Made by a program: the position numbers and the translations under genes. From Geomonas anaerohicana (GTDB taxonomy: Bacteria > Desulfobacterota > Desulfuromonadia > Geobacterales > Geobacteraceae): a DNA stretch of 64,000 nt. The notes beneath the pieces were generated by a model that saw only the letters and a program-made list of their open reading frames with translations, ran no database searches and was not told the origin of the DNA. The DNA is taken from assembly GCF_016458305.1 (NCBI RefSeq), contig NZ_JAEMHL010000002.1:310001-374000 (forward strand), read 5' to 3'. Positions 34,697 through 43,645 of the stretch are shown here, piece by piece; within the stretch, counting starts at the first letter, position 1, and each line of letters begins with the position of its first letter.

Positions 34697-36769
34697 ATGG
34701 CCAAGACAACGAAACCGTTAGGGATCACCGAAGTCGTCCTCAGGGACGCCCACCAGTCCTTGTTCGCGACCCGCCTGCGCCTGGACGACATGCTTCCCAT
34801 CGCCGCCAAGCTGGACCAGGTCGGCTACTGGTCGATCGAGATGTGGGGCGGAGCCACCTTCGACTCCTGCATCCGCTTCCTGGGCGAGGACCCGTGGGAG
34901 CGCCTGCGCGAACTGAAGAAGGCGATGCCCAACACGCCGCAGCAGATGCTGTTCCGGGGGCAGAACATCCTGGGCTACCGCCATTACGCAGACGACGTGG
35001 TCGAGAAGTTCGTGGAGCGCTCCGCGGTGAACGGCATCGACGTCTTCCGCGTCTTCGACGCCATGAACGACCCGCGCAACCTGGACACCGCCATCAAGGC
35101 GGTCATCAAGCAGGGCAAGCACGCCCAGGGGACGCTCTCCTACACGGTCAGCCCGGTGGACACCATCCCGAAATGGGTGGATCTCGCCAGGAAAATCGAG
35201 GACATGGGGGCGCACTCGCTCTGCATCAAGGACATGGCCGGCCTCATGGCCCCCTACGCCGCCTACGACCTGGTCAAGGCGCTCAAGAAGGCGATCAAGA
35301 TCCCCATCCACATGCAGTGCCACGCGACCACCGGCATGTCCACGGCGGCCTACGTGAAGGCGATCGAGGCGGGGGTGGAGAACGTCGACACCTCCATCTC
35401 CTCCATGAGCATGACCTACGGTCATTCCCCCACCGAGACCCTGGCCGCCATCTTCGCCGACACCGACAAGTCCACCGGCCTCGACACGGTGCTCCTGCAG
35501 GAAATCGCCGACTACTTCACCGTGGTGCGTAAGAAATACGCCAAGTTCGAGGGCTCCCTCAAAGGGGTCGACGCCCGCATCATTACAGCCCAAGTTCCGG
35601 GCGGCATGCTCACCAACATGGAGAGCCAGTTGAAGGAGCAGAACGCCGGGCACAAGATGGACCTGGTGCTGGCCGAGATCCCGAAAGTCCGCGAGGACCT
35701 GGGCATGATCCCGCTGGTCACCCCGACCTCTCAGATCGTCGGCACCCAGGCCGTCATCAACGTCCTGACCGGCGAGCGCTACAAGTCGATGACCAAGGAG
35801 ACCGCCGCCGTCCTCAAAGGGGAGTACGGCGCGACCTCGGCCCCGGTCAACAAGGAGCTGCAGCAGAAGGTGCTGGCCGGCGCCGAGCCGATCACCTGCC
35901 GCCCGGCCGATCTTCTCACCGCCGAGATGGACAAGCTCACCGAAGAACTGCGCGCCCTCTCCAAGGAGAAGAACCTGAAGTTCGGCGACCACGAGGTCGA
36001 GGACGTGCTCACCTACGCGCTGTTCCAGCAGGTGGGGCTCAAGTTCCTGGAGCATCGCGACAACCCCGACATGTTCGAGCCGGTGCCGACCGCCGAGGAT
36101 GCGGCTCCCAAGAAAGCGGCGGCAGCCGAAGTGACCGGCGGCGACACCTACACCGTCACCGGCGGCGGCCAGACCTTCGTGGTGCAGGTGGCGAAGGCAA
36201 CCGGCGCGGCCGCAGCCGCAGCCGCGGCAGCCTCAGCCGTCGGGGGGAGCGCCCCGGCAGCCGCCCCGGCCGCAGCCGCCGGCAAGACCATCGTTTCGCC
36301 CCTCGCCGGCAACGTCTGGAAGATCGAGTGCGAGCCGGGTCAGCAGGTGCAGGAAGGTGATCTGCTCCTTATCCTGGAGGCGATGAAGATGGAGAACGAG
36401 ATCTTCGCCGACCGTGACGGCATCGTGGGCGCCATCCATATCGAGGAAGGTACCGCCGTCGACATCGGCGCCGCCCTGGTCACCATCATCGGCGCCGACG
36501 ACGCGCAGGCCGCCGCCTCGGCCCCGGCCGCAACCGCCGCAGCCGCCGCTCCCGCCGAAGGTGGCGTCGTGGCGCCATTGGCAGGCAACGTCTGGAAGAT
36601 AGAGGTCGAGCAGGGGCAGGCGGTCCAGGCCGGCGATCTGCTCCTGATCCTGGAAGCCATGAAGATGGAGAACGAGATCTTCGCCGAGAAGGACGGTGTC
36701 GTCGGCCAGATCATGATCCAGGAAGGAAACGCCGTCGACATCGGCCAACTCCTGCTGGTCGTTCAGTAA
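34697..36769 (+). CDS. Pyruvate/oxaloacetate carboxyltransferase (OadA/PycB/transcarboxylase 5S type) with two biotin-carrier domains
   Basis: 690 residues. Residues about 5-300 form the TIM-barrel carboxyltransferase ([15 protein letters not shown] at 12-26, metal-binding [11 protein letters not shown] near 208) and about 300-470 the conserved carboxylase domain. Ala/Pro linkers then lead to two tandem biotinyl domains, each with EAMKMEN (biotin lysines near 563 and 657). Usual OadA or PycB chains carry only one. The enzyme exchanges a carboxyl group between biotin and pyruvate/oxaloacetate. No biotin carboxylase gene lies nearby. With the GcdA-type subunit upstream, the pair has the three activities of Propionibacterium transcarboxylase (acyl-CoA carboxyltransferase, pyruvate carboxyltransferase, biotin carrier). 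ATG 34697 is preferred over a longer frame from 34580, which lies in the repeat. Confidence 0.88.
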   Translation: MAKTTKPLGITEVVLRDAHQSLFATRLRLDDMLPIAAKLDQVGYWSIEMWGGATFDSCIRFLGEDPWERLRELKKAMPNTPQQMLFRGQNILGYRHYADDVVEKFVERSAVNGIDVFRVFDAMNDPRNLDTAIKAVIKQGKHAQGTLSYTVSPVDTIPKWVDLARKIEDMGAHSLCIKDMAGLMAPYAAYDLVKALKKAIKIPIHMQCHATTGMSTAAYVKAIEAGVENVDTSISSMSMTYGHSPTETLAAIFADTDKSTGLDTVLLQEIADYFTVVRKKYAKFEGSLKGVDARIITAQVPGGMLTNMESQLKEQNAGHKMDLVLAEIPKVREDLGMIPLVTPTSQIVGTQAVINVLTGERYKSMTKETAAVLKGEYGATSAPVNKELQQKVLAGAEPITCRPADLLTAEMDKLTEELRALSKEKNLKFGDHEVEDVLTYALFQQVGLKFLEHRDNPDMFEPVPTAEDAAPKKAAAAEVTGGDTYTVTGGGQTFVVQVAKATGAAAAAAAAASAVGGSAPAAAPAAAAGKTIVSPLAGNVWKIECEPGQQVQEGDLLLILEAMKMENEIFADRDGIVGAIHIEEGTAVDIGAALVTIIGADDAQAAASAPAATAAAAAPAEGGVVAPLAGNVWKIEVEQGQAVQAGDLLLILEAMKMENEIFAEKDGVVGQIMIQEGNAVDIGQLLLVVQ

Positions 36770-36779
36770 CGTCGCAGGC

Positions 36780-36890
36780 TCCCTCTCCCTCTGGGAGAGG
36801 GTTGGGGTGAGGGAGGTGCCATGGCTGGCAATTTGCCTGGTACCGGCGCCCTCACCCGGCCTCCGGCCATCCTCTCCCAAAGGGAGAGGG
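36780..36890. repeat. REP-like palindromic repeat, family B copy 4
   Basis: CCCTCTCCCTCTGGGAGAGGG and CATCCTCTCCCAAAGGGAG halves. Confidence 0.8.
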
Positions 36891-36908
36891 ATCTCTTGTG
36901 CCCTTTTT

Positions 36909-37075
36909 CCTGGTTCCCAAGCTCCAGCTTGGGAACCCCATATGGCGCAAAGCTCCAGCTTTGCATCCGATGGAAGTTGGAGCGTCGGAGAGGCCTTGCG
37001 TTCCCAAGGCGGACCTTGGGAACGAGATCAAGCCAAACCAAATCCCCCTAAATCCCCCTTCGCAAAGGGGGACCT
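36909..37075. repeat. REP-like repeats, family D copy 2 and family C copy
   Basis: TGGTTCCCAAGCTCCAGC, GCAAAGCTCCAGCTTTGC and TTCCCAAGGCGGACCTTGGG palindromes to about 37027, then a CCCCCTTCGCAAAGGGGG hairpin near 37053-37070 as at 8315. The gap 36770-37125 holds no gene. Confidence 0.75.
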
Positions 37076-37125
37076 AAATCACGAACCCTGTTGTCAACGC
37101 CACTTGCCTTGAAAGGGATGCTGCT

Positions 37126-39459
37126 ATGAAGAAGTTGTCCGATGCACTGCAATACCACGCCACAGGCCGCAAGGGGAAGATCGAGGTAATCGCCACCAAG
37201 CCGTGCCAGACCGCGCAGGACCTGTCATTGGCTTATTCGCCCGGCGTCGCCGAGCCCTGTCTCGCCATCGAGCAGAACCCGGAGGACGCCTACCTGTACA
37301 CCGCCAAGGGGAACCTGGTGGCGGTGGTCTCAAACGGCACGGCGGTCCTCGGCCTCGGCAACATCGGCGCCCTCGCGGGCAAGCCGGTCATGGAAGGGAA
37401 AGGGGTGCTCTTCAAGCGCTTCGCCGACGTCGACGTCTTCGACATCGAGCTGGGGAGCGAAGACCCCGACGAGATCATCAAGGCCTGCCAGCTTCTGGAG
37501 CCGACCTTCGGCGGCATCAACCTGGAGGACATCAAGGCGCCGGAGTGCTTCTACATCGAAGAGGAACTGAAGAAGACCATGAACATCCCGGTCTTCCACG
37601 ACGACCAGCACGGCACGGCGATCATCTCGGCGGCGGGCCTCATCAATGCCCTGGAGTTGGTCGGCAAGAAGATCGAGGAGGTGAAGATCGTCGTCAACGG
37701 CGCCGGCGCCTCGGCGATCGCCTGCGCCAACCTCGCCATCTCCCTCGGCCTCAGGATGGAAAACCTCATCATGTGCGACACCAAGGGGGTCATCTACCGG
37801 GGCAGAACGGAGGGGATGAACAAGTACAAGGAGCGCTTCGCCGCCGACACCCACCTGCGCACGCTGGAAGAGGCGGCGGTCGGCTGCGACGTCATGTACG
37901 GCCTCTCCTCCAAGGGGGCCATCACCCCGGCCATGGTGCGCAGCATGGCGCCCAACCCGATCATCTTCGCCATGGCCAACCCCGACCCGGAGATCACCCC
38001 GGAAGAGGCGCACGCGGTCCGCGGCGACGTGCTGATCGCCACCGGGCGCAGCGATTACCCGAACCAGGTCAACAACGTCCTCGGCTTCCCCTTCATCTTC
38101 CGCGGCGCGCTGGACGTGCGGGCCACGACCATCAACGAGGAGATGAAAAAGGCCGCGGTCTTCGCGCTGGCGGAACTGGCCCGCGAAGAGTGCCCCGACT
38201 CGGTCTGCCGCGCCTACGGCAACGTCAAGTTCAGCTTCGGCCGCGATTACATCATCCCCAAGCCGTTCGACCCCAGGGCCCTGTTGCGGGTCGCCCCGGC
38301 GATAGCCAAGGCGGCCATGGATTCCGGCGTGGCGCGCCAGCCCATCGCCGACATGAACAGGTACGTGGAGCACCTGGAGTCCCTGCAAGGGAAGTCCAAG
38401 GAAACGCTGCGCCAGATCATCAACAAGGCGAAGAGCGACCCGAAGACGGTGGTTTTCCCGGAAGGTGAGAACGAGAAGGTCCTGCGCGCGGCCCAGATGC
38501 TGGTCGAGCAGGGGATAGCCCGGCCGATCCTGCTGGGTAACGAGGACAAGATCCGCTGCACGCTCAAGTCGCTGGAGATAGACCTGAACGGCGGCGTCAC
38601 CATCATCGACCCCGCGCAGGACGAGAACCTGGAGTCCTATGCCAACGAGCTGTTCCTGCTCAGGCAGAGAAAGGGACTCACCCTCTCCGAGAGCCGCCGG
38701 CTCATGTCCCGCAAGTCGCGCACCCACTTCGGCTGCATGATGGTCCGCCGCGGCGACGCCGACGCGCTCCTGGCCGGGGTCGACGCCAACTACGCCGACA
38801 CGATCCGCCCCGCCCTGCAGGTGATCGGCAAGCAGGAAGGGCTCTCCAGCGTGCACGGCCTCTACATGATGGTCTTCAAGCAGGAGATCTACTTCCTCGC
38901 CGACACCACCGTCTGCATCGATCCGGACGCGGCGGAGCTTGCCGAGACGGCGATCCTTGCCGCGGAGAAGGCGCGCATGCTCGAAATCGAGCCGAGCGTG
39001 GCCATGCTCTCCATGTCGAACTTCGGGTCGGTGCGGCACCCGCAGGCCGATCGGGTCAGAAGCGCCGTCGAGATGGTGAAACAGAAGGCGCCCGGCCTCG
39101 ACATCGACGGGGAGATGCAGGCGGACACCGCCGTGGTCTCCGAGCTGCTGCAGGCGAATTTTCCCTTCACGACGCTCAAAAAAGCTGCTAACGTCCTGGT
39201 CTTCCCTGATCTCACCTCGGGGAACATCTGCTACAAGCTGCTGCGGCAGCTCGGCGGCGCGGACGCCATCGGCCCCATCCTCATGGGGATGAACAAGCCG
39301 GTGCACATCCTGCAGCAGGGGGACGACGTGATGGACATCGTCAACATGGCCGCCATCGCCGTCGTCGATGCCCAGAACTGCGGCAGGTCCGTCACCGCGC
39401 CGGCCACGAAGAAGGTGCAGCGAGCCCCTCAGTCCGAGGGGGCCTTCGCCGGGGCCTGA
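37126..39459 (+). CDS. maeB: Malic enzyme fused to a phosphotransacetylase-like domain
   Basis: 777-residue protein of the MaeB type. Residues 1-420 are a malic enzyme (SLAYSPGVAEPC near residue 33, GLGNIGALAGKPVMEGK near 74, DDQHGTA near 158, Rossmann VVNGAGASAIA near 189). Residues 430-760 resemble phosphate acetyltransferase, which in MaeB proteins acts as a regulatory domain sensing acetyl-CoA. It converts malate to pyruvate with NAD(P) reduction. Beside the putative transcarboxylase genes it could balance pyruvate and C4 acids fed by carboxyl transfer. It starts behind GAAAGGGATGCTGCT. Confidence 0.92.
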   Translation: MKKLSDALQYHATGRKGKIEVIATKPCQTAQDLSLAYSPGVAEPCLAIEQNPEDAYLYTAKGNLVAVVSNGTAVLGLGNIGALAGKPVMEGKGVLFKRFADVDVFDIELGSEDPDEIIKACQLLEPTFGGINLEDIKAPECFYIEEELKKTMNIPVFHDDQHGTAIISAAGLINALELVGKKIEEVKIVVNGAGASAIACANLAISLGLRMENLIMCDTKGVIYRGRTEGMNKYKERFAADTHLRTLEEAAVGCDVMYGLSSKGAITPAMVRSMAPNPIIFAMANPDPEITPEEAHAVRGDVLIATGRSDYPNQVNNVLGFPFIFRGALDVRATTINEEMKKAAVFALAELAREECPDSVCRAYGNVKFSFGRDYIIPKPFDPRALLRVAPAIAKAAMDSGVARQPIADMNRYVEHLESLQGKSKETLRQIINKAKSDPKTVVFPEGENEKVLRAAQMLVEQGIARPILLGNEDKIRCTLKSLEIDLNGGVTIIDPAQDENLESYANELFLLRQRKGLTLSESRRLMSRKSRTHFGCMMVRRGDADALLAGVDANYADTIRPALQVIGKQEGLSSVHGLYMMVFKQEIYFLADTTVCIDPDAAELAETAILAAEKARMLEIEPSVAMLSMSNFGSVRHPQADRVRSAVEMVKQKAPGLDIDGEMQADTAVVSELLQANFPFTTLKKAANVLVFPDLTSGNICYKLLRQLGGADAIGPILMGMNKPVHILQQGDDVMDIVNMAAIAVVDAQNCGRSVTAPATKKVQRAPQSEGAFAGA

Positions 39460-39469
39460 GGAGGCGTCC

Positions 39470-40324
39470 ATGATGCCCGCACACGAACCGATGAGAGCAG
39501 CCACCGCTGTGGCCGGCCACTACCGCTGCCCGGACCTGGAAGCAAAGGTCCTGGCGGGGCTGGTCGCGGCGGGAAAGGACCCGGACCGGCTGCAGCCGGA
39601 AGAACTGGCGGCCATCGATGAATTCCACGTGCGCGGCGCCGCGGCCACCAGGGAACTGGCGGCGGCGCTGAAGCCAGCGCCGGGGCTGCGCGTCCTCGAT
39701 GTCGGCTGCGGTCTGGGAGGCGCGTCGCGCTACCTTGCCCGTCTTCTGGACTGCCACGTCATCGGCGTCGACCAAAGCGCCGACTACTGCGCAGGGGCGA
39801 GGATGCTCGCGAAGAAGCTGGGGATGGGCGGCAAGGTCGCCTACCTCCAGGCGAACGCACTGACGCTCCCCTTCGCAGCCGGGACCTTCGACGTCGTCTG
39901 GACCCAGCATGTCTCGATGAACATCGACGACAAGCGCCGTTTCTATCGCGAGATCCGTCGTGTGCTGGCACCCGGTGGCAGGCTCGCCTGCTACGAGGTC
40001 TTATCGGGGCCGGGTGGGGAGGTCTCTTTCCCGGTGCCATGGGCACGGGACCCGTCGGGCAGCTTCCTGGTGGACCAGCTGGAGTTCCGCCGGATTCTCT
40101 CGGAGGCAGGGTTCGAGACCGTGGTTTGGAAAGACGTGACGGATGAGGGGCTTGACTGGTTTCGCCGCAGGCAGCAGAAGGGGGGCGGCGGACCGCAACA
40201 CGGTTTCGGGCTGCAGCTGCTTCTTGGCGACGATTTCCCGCAGATGATCGGGAACCAGCTGCGCAACCTGGAACAACAGCGCATTACCCTGGTGCAGGGG
40301 ATATTCCAGGCATCGGGAGGGTGA
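39470..40324 (+). CDS. SAM-dependent methyltransferase (Methyltransf_11/25 type)
   Basis: 284 residues. The class I SAM-binding motif LDVGCGLGGASRYLA lies near residue 75, an acidic loop IGVDQSADY near 97 and motif VVWTQHVSMNIDDK near 142. It follows maeB by ten bases with GAGGAGG before the ATG, so the two are translationally linked. The sequence resembles sarcosine/dimethylglycine or ubiquinone-type methyltransferases only in the shared fold; I do not assign a substrate. Its place in a catabolic operon is odd. Confidence 0.85.
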   Translation: MMPAHEPMRAATAVAGHYRCPDLEAKVLAGLVAAGKDPDRLQPEELAAIDEFHVRGAAATRELAAALKPAPGLRVLDVGCGLGGASRYLARLLDCHVIGVDQSADYCAGARMLAKKLGMGGKVAYLQANALTLPFAAGTFDVVWTQHVSMNIDDKRRFYREIRRVLAPGGRLACYEVLSGPGGEVSFPVPWARDPSGSFLVDQLEFRRILSEAGFETVVWKDVTDEGLDWFRRRQQKGGGGPQHGFGLQLLLGDDFPQMIGNQLRNLEQQRITLVQGIFQASGG

Positions 40325-40418
40325 TGATTTTTCACAGCAGGGCAGGGACAGGAGGTTCACCATGAATAGTACCGCCAGGAGATTTTCGCTCTTACCAAAT
40401 CCGAAGGAGGGTCCGGCC

Positions 40419-41225
40419 ATGCCGCAGCTCAAGGATTGCACCCTGACCCTGGAGGACAGGGTCGCCGTTCTGACCTTCCAGCGCGACGATGTCCGCAACG
40501 CCCTCACCGGAACCGCCCTCACCGAAGACATCATCACCACCGTCAACTGGATAAACGCCGAAGACCGCGTCTCGGTGCTGGTCATGACCGGCGCCGGATC
40601 TGCGTTCTCCTCCGGCGGAAACGTAAAGGAAATGCAGGCCCAAAACGGCATCTTCGGCGGCTCGCCGGTGGAGGTCCAGGACAAGTACCGCCGCGGCATC
40701 CAGCAGATCCCTCTTCTGCTGCACAAGGCCGAGATCCCGGTGATCGCCGCCATCAACGGCCCGGCCATCGGGGCCGGTTTCGATCTGGCCAACATGTGCG
40801 ACATCCGCATCGCCTCCACCCGCGCCAAGGTCGGCGAGACCTTCATCAACCTCGGCATCACCCCCGGCGACGGCGGAGCCTGGTTCATGCAGCGGCTCTT
40901 GGGGTACCAGCGCGCCGCCGAGCTCATCTTCACCGGGAGGGTGATCGACGCCGCCGAGGCGCTCAAGCTCGGCATCTTCCTGGAGGTGGTCGATCCCGAG
41001 GAGCTTTTGCCGCGCACCATGGAACTGGCGCGGGAAATCGCCTCCAAGCCGCCGGTGACCCTCAGGCTCACCAAGCGGATGATGAAGCTCGCCCAGCGCA
41101 GCGATCTCCCCGACTTCCTCGACCTCTGTGCCTGCTTCCAGTCCTTCGCGCACCACACCGAGGACCACCTTGAGGCGGTCGACGCCTTCCTGGAGAAGCG
41201 CAAGCCGACCTACAAGGGGCGCTGA
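40419..41225 (+). CDS. Enoyl-CoA hydratase/isomerase family protein
   Basis: Crotonase of 268 residues from ATG 40419 (AAGGAGG eight bases upstream). Typical blocks are GAGSAFSSGGNVKEM near residue 64, INGPAIGAGFDLANMCDIRIAS near 112 and GETFINLGITPGDGGAWFM near 140, which carry the oxyanion hole and two catalytic acidic positions. An upstream ATG at 40362 also has AGGAGG and would add a 19-residue leader not seen in most crotonases; both starts are possible. It may hydrate a dienoyl- or enoyl-dicarboxyl-CoA between pimeloyl- and glutaryl-CoA. Confidence 0.87.
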   Translation: MPQLKDCTLTLEDRVAVLTFQRDDVRNALTGTALTEDIITTVNWINAEDRVSVLVMTGAGSAFSSGGNVKEMQAQNGIFGGSPVEVQDKYRRGIQQIPLLLHKAEIPVIAAINGPAIGAGFDLANMCDIRIASTRAKVGETFINLGITPGDGGAWFMQRLLGYQRAAELIFTGRVIDAAEALKLGIFLEVVDPEELLPRTMELAREIASKPPVTLRLTKRMMKLAQRSDLPDFLDLCACFQSFAHHTEDHLEAVDAFLEKRKPTYKGR

Positions 41226-41226
41226 C

Positions 41227-42123
41227 ATGAAGCCGGAGACGACGACAGGGGAGGGGAGAACCGGCGCCGGGATCATCGACGTCCATGCCCACTGCTTCAC
41301 CTCGAAGGACCTGGCGGGGGACGTCGCGCGGCAACTGGCGGGCCTTCGCCAACGCGGCATCACCCAGGTGGCCGTGGCGGGGATGGTGAACGACCGTCTC
41401 GATGCGCAGCAGATCTGGGGGCTTGTCCCGGACTGGGTGGAAAACCGCGGCGACGGGCTCTTCGACGAGGCCCGCGACCTGCTGGAGCACGCGCGGCTTT
41501 CAAAGGGGGCCATCGTCCCGCTGCTCGACACCCGCTACCTCTGGGGCGACATCCCCGGCGCGCTGGGCCGGTACCTGAGGCAGGGGTTCCGCGGCATCAA
41601 GGGGGTCTACCTCCCCGACCCCGGCAATGACCTGGGTGTGAAGGGGGTGCCCGACACCTTCGGCATTACCGTCGCAGAGTACCGCAAGAGGGAATGGGAG
41701 ATCTTCTCCTTCGCCGAGGCCAACGACCTCCCGGTCCTGTACCACATCGATGCCAGGCGCTACGGCGACACCATGGCCGCGCTTCTGGCGGACTTTCCGA
41801 GGGTGCGCGTCAACTTTCCCCATTTCGGCATCGGCAGGAAGGCCTTCAGCCCGTTCCTCGACCGTTATCCCAACCTCTACACCGACTTCTCCGGTCTTCT
41901 CTCACACATGAGGGAGAATCGGGAGAGCTACCGCGATTTCATCCTGCAGTACCAGGACCGGGTCTGTTTCGGGAGCGACGCCATCCTCTACAAGGTGGAG
42001 GGATCGGCTCATTACCTGGACGCGCTGTACGACCTGGGGCTCCCGGAAGAAGTGCTGCACAAGGTCTGCGTGGAGAACCCGCTTAAGCTCATGGGGAGTG
42101 CGCTGTCAGGAGCATGTGTGTAA
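41227..42123 (+). CDS. Amidohydrolase-2 family metal-dependent hydrolase, second copy
   Basis: 298 residues, starting one base after the preceding stop with AAGGGGCG as ribosome binding site. Metal motifs: IIDVHAHCF near residue 16, RGIKGVYLP near 116, YHIDARRYGD near 169, VNFPHFGIG near 190 and CFGSDAILY near 255. It is a distant paralogue of the protein at 10565, also next to beta-oxidation genes. The reaction is unknown; hydrolysis or decarboxylation of an acyl-CoA-derived acid is possible within this superfamily. Confidence 0.82.
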   Translation: MKPETTTGEGRTGAGIIDVHAHCFTSKDLAGDVARQLAGLRQRGITQVAVAGMVNDRLDAQQIWGLVPDWVENRGDGLFDEARDLLEHARLSKGAIVPLLDTRYLWGDIPGALGRYLRQGFRGIKGVYLPDPGNDLGVKGVPDTFGITVAEYRKREWEIFSFAEANDLPVLYHIDARRYGDTMAALLADFPRVRVNFPHFGIGRKAFSPFLDRYPNLYTDFSGLLSHMRENRESYRDFILQYQDRVCFGSDAILYKVEGSAHYLDALYDLGLPEEVLHKVCVENPLKLMGSALSGACV

Positions 42124-42198
42124 TTTCCGCTGAATCCGTCCACATCCCCTTTCCCCCCGGGCGAAGGGATGGCAAAACCTTGGCGCGGTTGCCCGGGC

Positions 42199-42280
42199 GT
42201 CCCCGCCCCCGGAGGGGGAGGGACAGGGAGGGGGCTGGTGTCCTCCCCCCCTCCTAGCCTCCCCCCTCCTGGGGGAGGGA
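42199..42280. repeat. REP-like palindromic repeat, family A copy 5
   Basis: CGCCCCCGGAGGGGGAGGG and CCCCCCTCCTGGGGGAGGG halves. Confidence 0.8.
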
Positions 42281-42371
42281 TCCAATCTCCTCGGCATAGC
42301 ACCTTCCGTCGGTGGAGCCGTTACCGAATTTCTCAAAAAACAAAATCCTGTAACACCGTTCTCTTTTTTTG

Positions 42372-42403
42372 TTGACAGTAAATTGGTATTGTAGTACCTA
42401 TTT
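42372..42403 (+). promoter_or_regulatory. Promoter with BgeR-type operator upstream of the thiolase-hbd-crotonase unit
   Basis: TTGACA (42372-42377), 17 bases, TACCTA. The operator core GGTATTGTAGTACC (42385-42398) lies within a 24-base palindrome (42380-42403) almost identical to the bamQ site. It is 55 bases from the start codon. Confidence 0.75.
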
Positions 42404-42457
42404 ACCAGCTACCGCCGGCGCGGCTCTGCCAGGCGCCGTACCCAGAGGAGAAACACC

Positions 42458-43645
42458 ATGTCCGAGGTCTACCTTGTCGAAGCACTGAGAACACCCTTGG
42501 GATCGTTTGGAGGCGCTCTTTCCGATGTCGAGGCCCCCCGTCTTGCCGCAGCCGTGATCAAGGAAATCCTGCAGCGCACCGGGCTCCCGGCGGACTCCGT
42601 CGACGAGGTGATCGTGGGCCAGGTCCTCTCCGGCGGCAACGGCCAGGCGCCGGCCAGGCAGGCGATGCGTTACGCGGGACTCCCCGACAGCGTTCCGGCC
42701 CTGACCATCAACAAGGTCTGCGGCTCGGGTCTCAAGGCGATCATGCTCGGCGCGGGCTCCATCCGCCTGGGTGACGCGGACCTCGTGCTGGCGGGCGGCA
42801 TGGAGAACATGTCCCTCGCCCCGTACGCACTCAGCAAGGGGCGCTACGGCTACCGGATGGGTAACGCCGAGATGCTCGACCTCCTGGTCCACGACGGCCT
42901 CATCGACCCCTACAGCGGCAGCCACATGGGGGTGATCGCCGAGGCGAGCGCCGAGAAGAACGGCCTCAGCCGCTCCACCCAGGACACCTATGCCCTTGCC
43001 TCGTACATGAAGGCGCAGGCGGCGCAGATGGACGGTGTCTTCGCCGACGAAATCGTGCCGGTCGCCAAGAAAACCCGCAGCGGCGAGGTGGTCGTCAAGG
43101 ACGACGAGGAGCCGTTCAAGGTGGACTTCAAGAAGCTCCCCGAACTCCGCGCGGCCTTCAAGAAGGACGGCACCATCACGGCGGGGAACGCATCGACTAT
43201 CAACGACGGCGCCGGCATGACCCTTCTGGCCAGCGCCGCGGCGGTTAAGAAGCACGGGCTGAAGCCCAAGGCCCGCCTCGTTGCCTACGCGACCAACAGC
43301 GTCCACCCCGACGACTTCACCGAGGCGCCGGTAGGCGCGATCGAGAAGGCCTGCGCGAAAGCGGGGATATCCGTTGCCGACATCGACCTCTTCGAGATCA
43401 ACGAGGCCTTCGCGGCGGTGCCGCTCATCGCCTTCAAAAAGCTCGGCATCGAGCCGGAGAAGGTCAACGTCAACGGCGGCGCGGTCGCCATCGGCCATCC
43501 CCTCGGTGCCAGCGGCGCGCGTATCACCGCGACGCTGGTCCGCGAGCTCAACAAAAGAAAAGCACGCTACGGTCTCGCCACCCTCTGCATTGGCGGCGGT
43601 GAGGCGGTAGCGGTCATCCTCGAGTCCGTTCAGGAGGCAATATGA
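42458..43645 (+). CDS. Acetyl-CoA acetyltransferase (thiolase)
   Basis: 395-residue thiolase expected to split acetoacetyl-CoA to two acetyl-CoA. Catalytic residues are in NKVCGSGLKAI near 88, NGGAVAIGHPLGASG near 345 and LCIGGGEA near 380. It starts a three-gene unit with 3-hydroxybutyryl-CoA dehydrogenase and crotonase, that is, the crotonyl-CoA-to-acetyl-CoA segment. Its stop overlaps the next start (ATGA). The BgeR-type operator upstream ties this segment to benzoate control. Confidence 0.93.
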   Translation: MSEVYLVEALRTPLGSFGGALSDVEAPRLAAAVIKEILQRTGLPADSVDEVIVGQVLSGGNGQAPARQAMRYAGLPDSVPALTINKVCGSGLKAIMLGAGSIRLGDADLVLAGGMENMSLAPYALSKGRYGYRMGNAEMLDLLVHDGLIDPYSGSHMGVIAEASAEKNGLSRSTQDTYALASYMKAQAAQMDGVFADEIVPVAKKTRSGEVVVKDDEEPFKVDFKKLPELRAAFKKDGTITAGNASTINDGAGMTLLASAAAVKKHGLKPKARLVAYATNSVHPDDFTEAPVGAIEKACAKAGISVADIDLFEINEAFAAVPLIAFKKLGIEPEKVNVNGGAVAIGHPLGASGARITATLVRELNKRKARYGLATLCIGGGEAVAVILESVQEAI

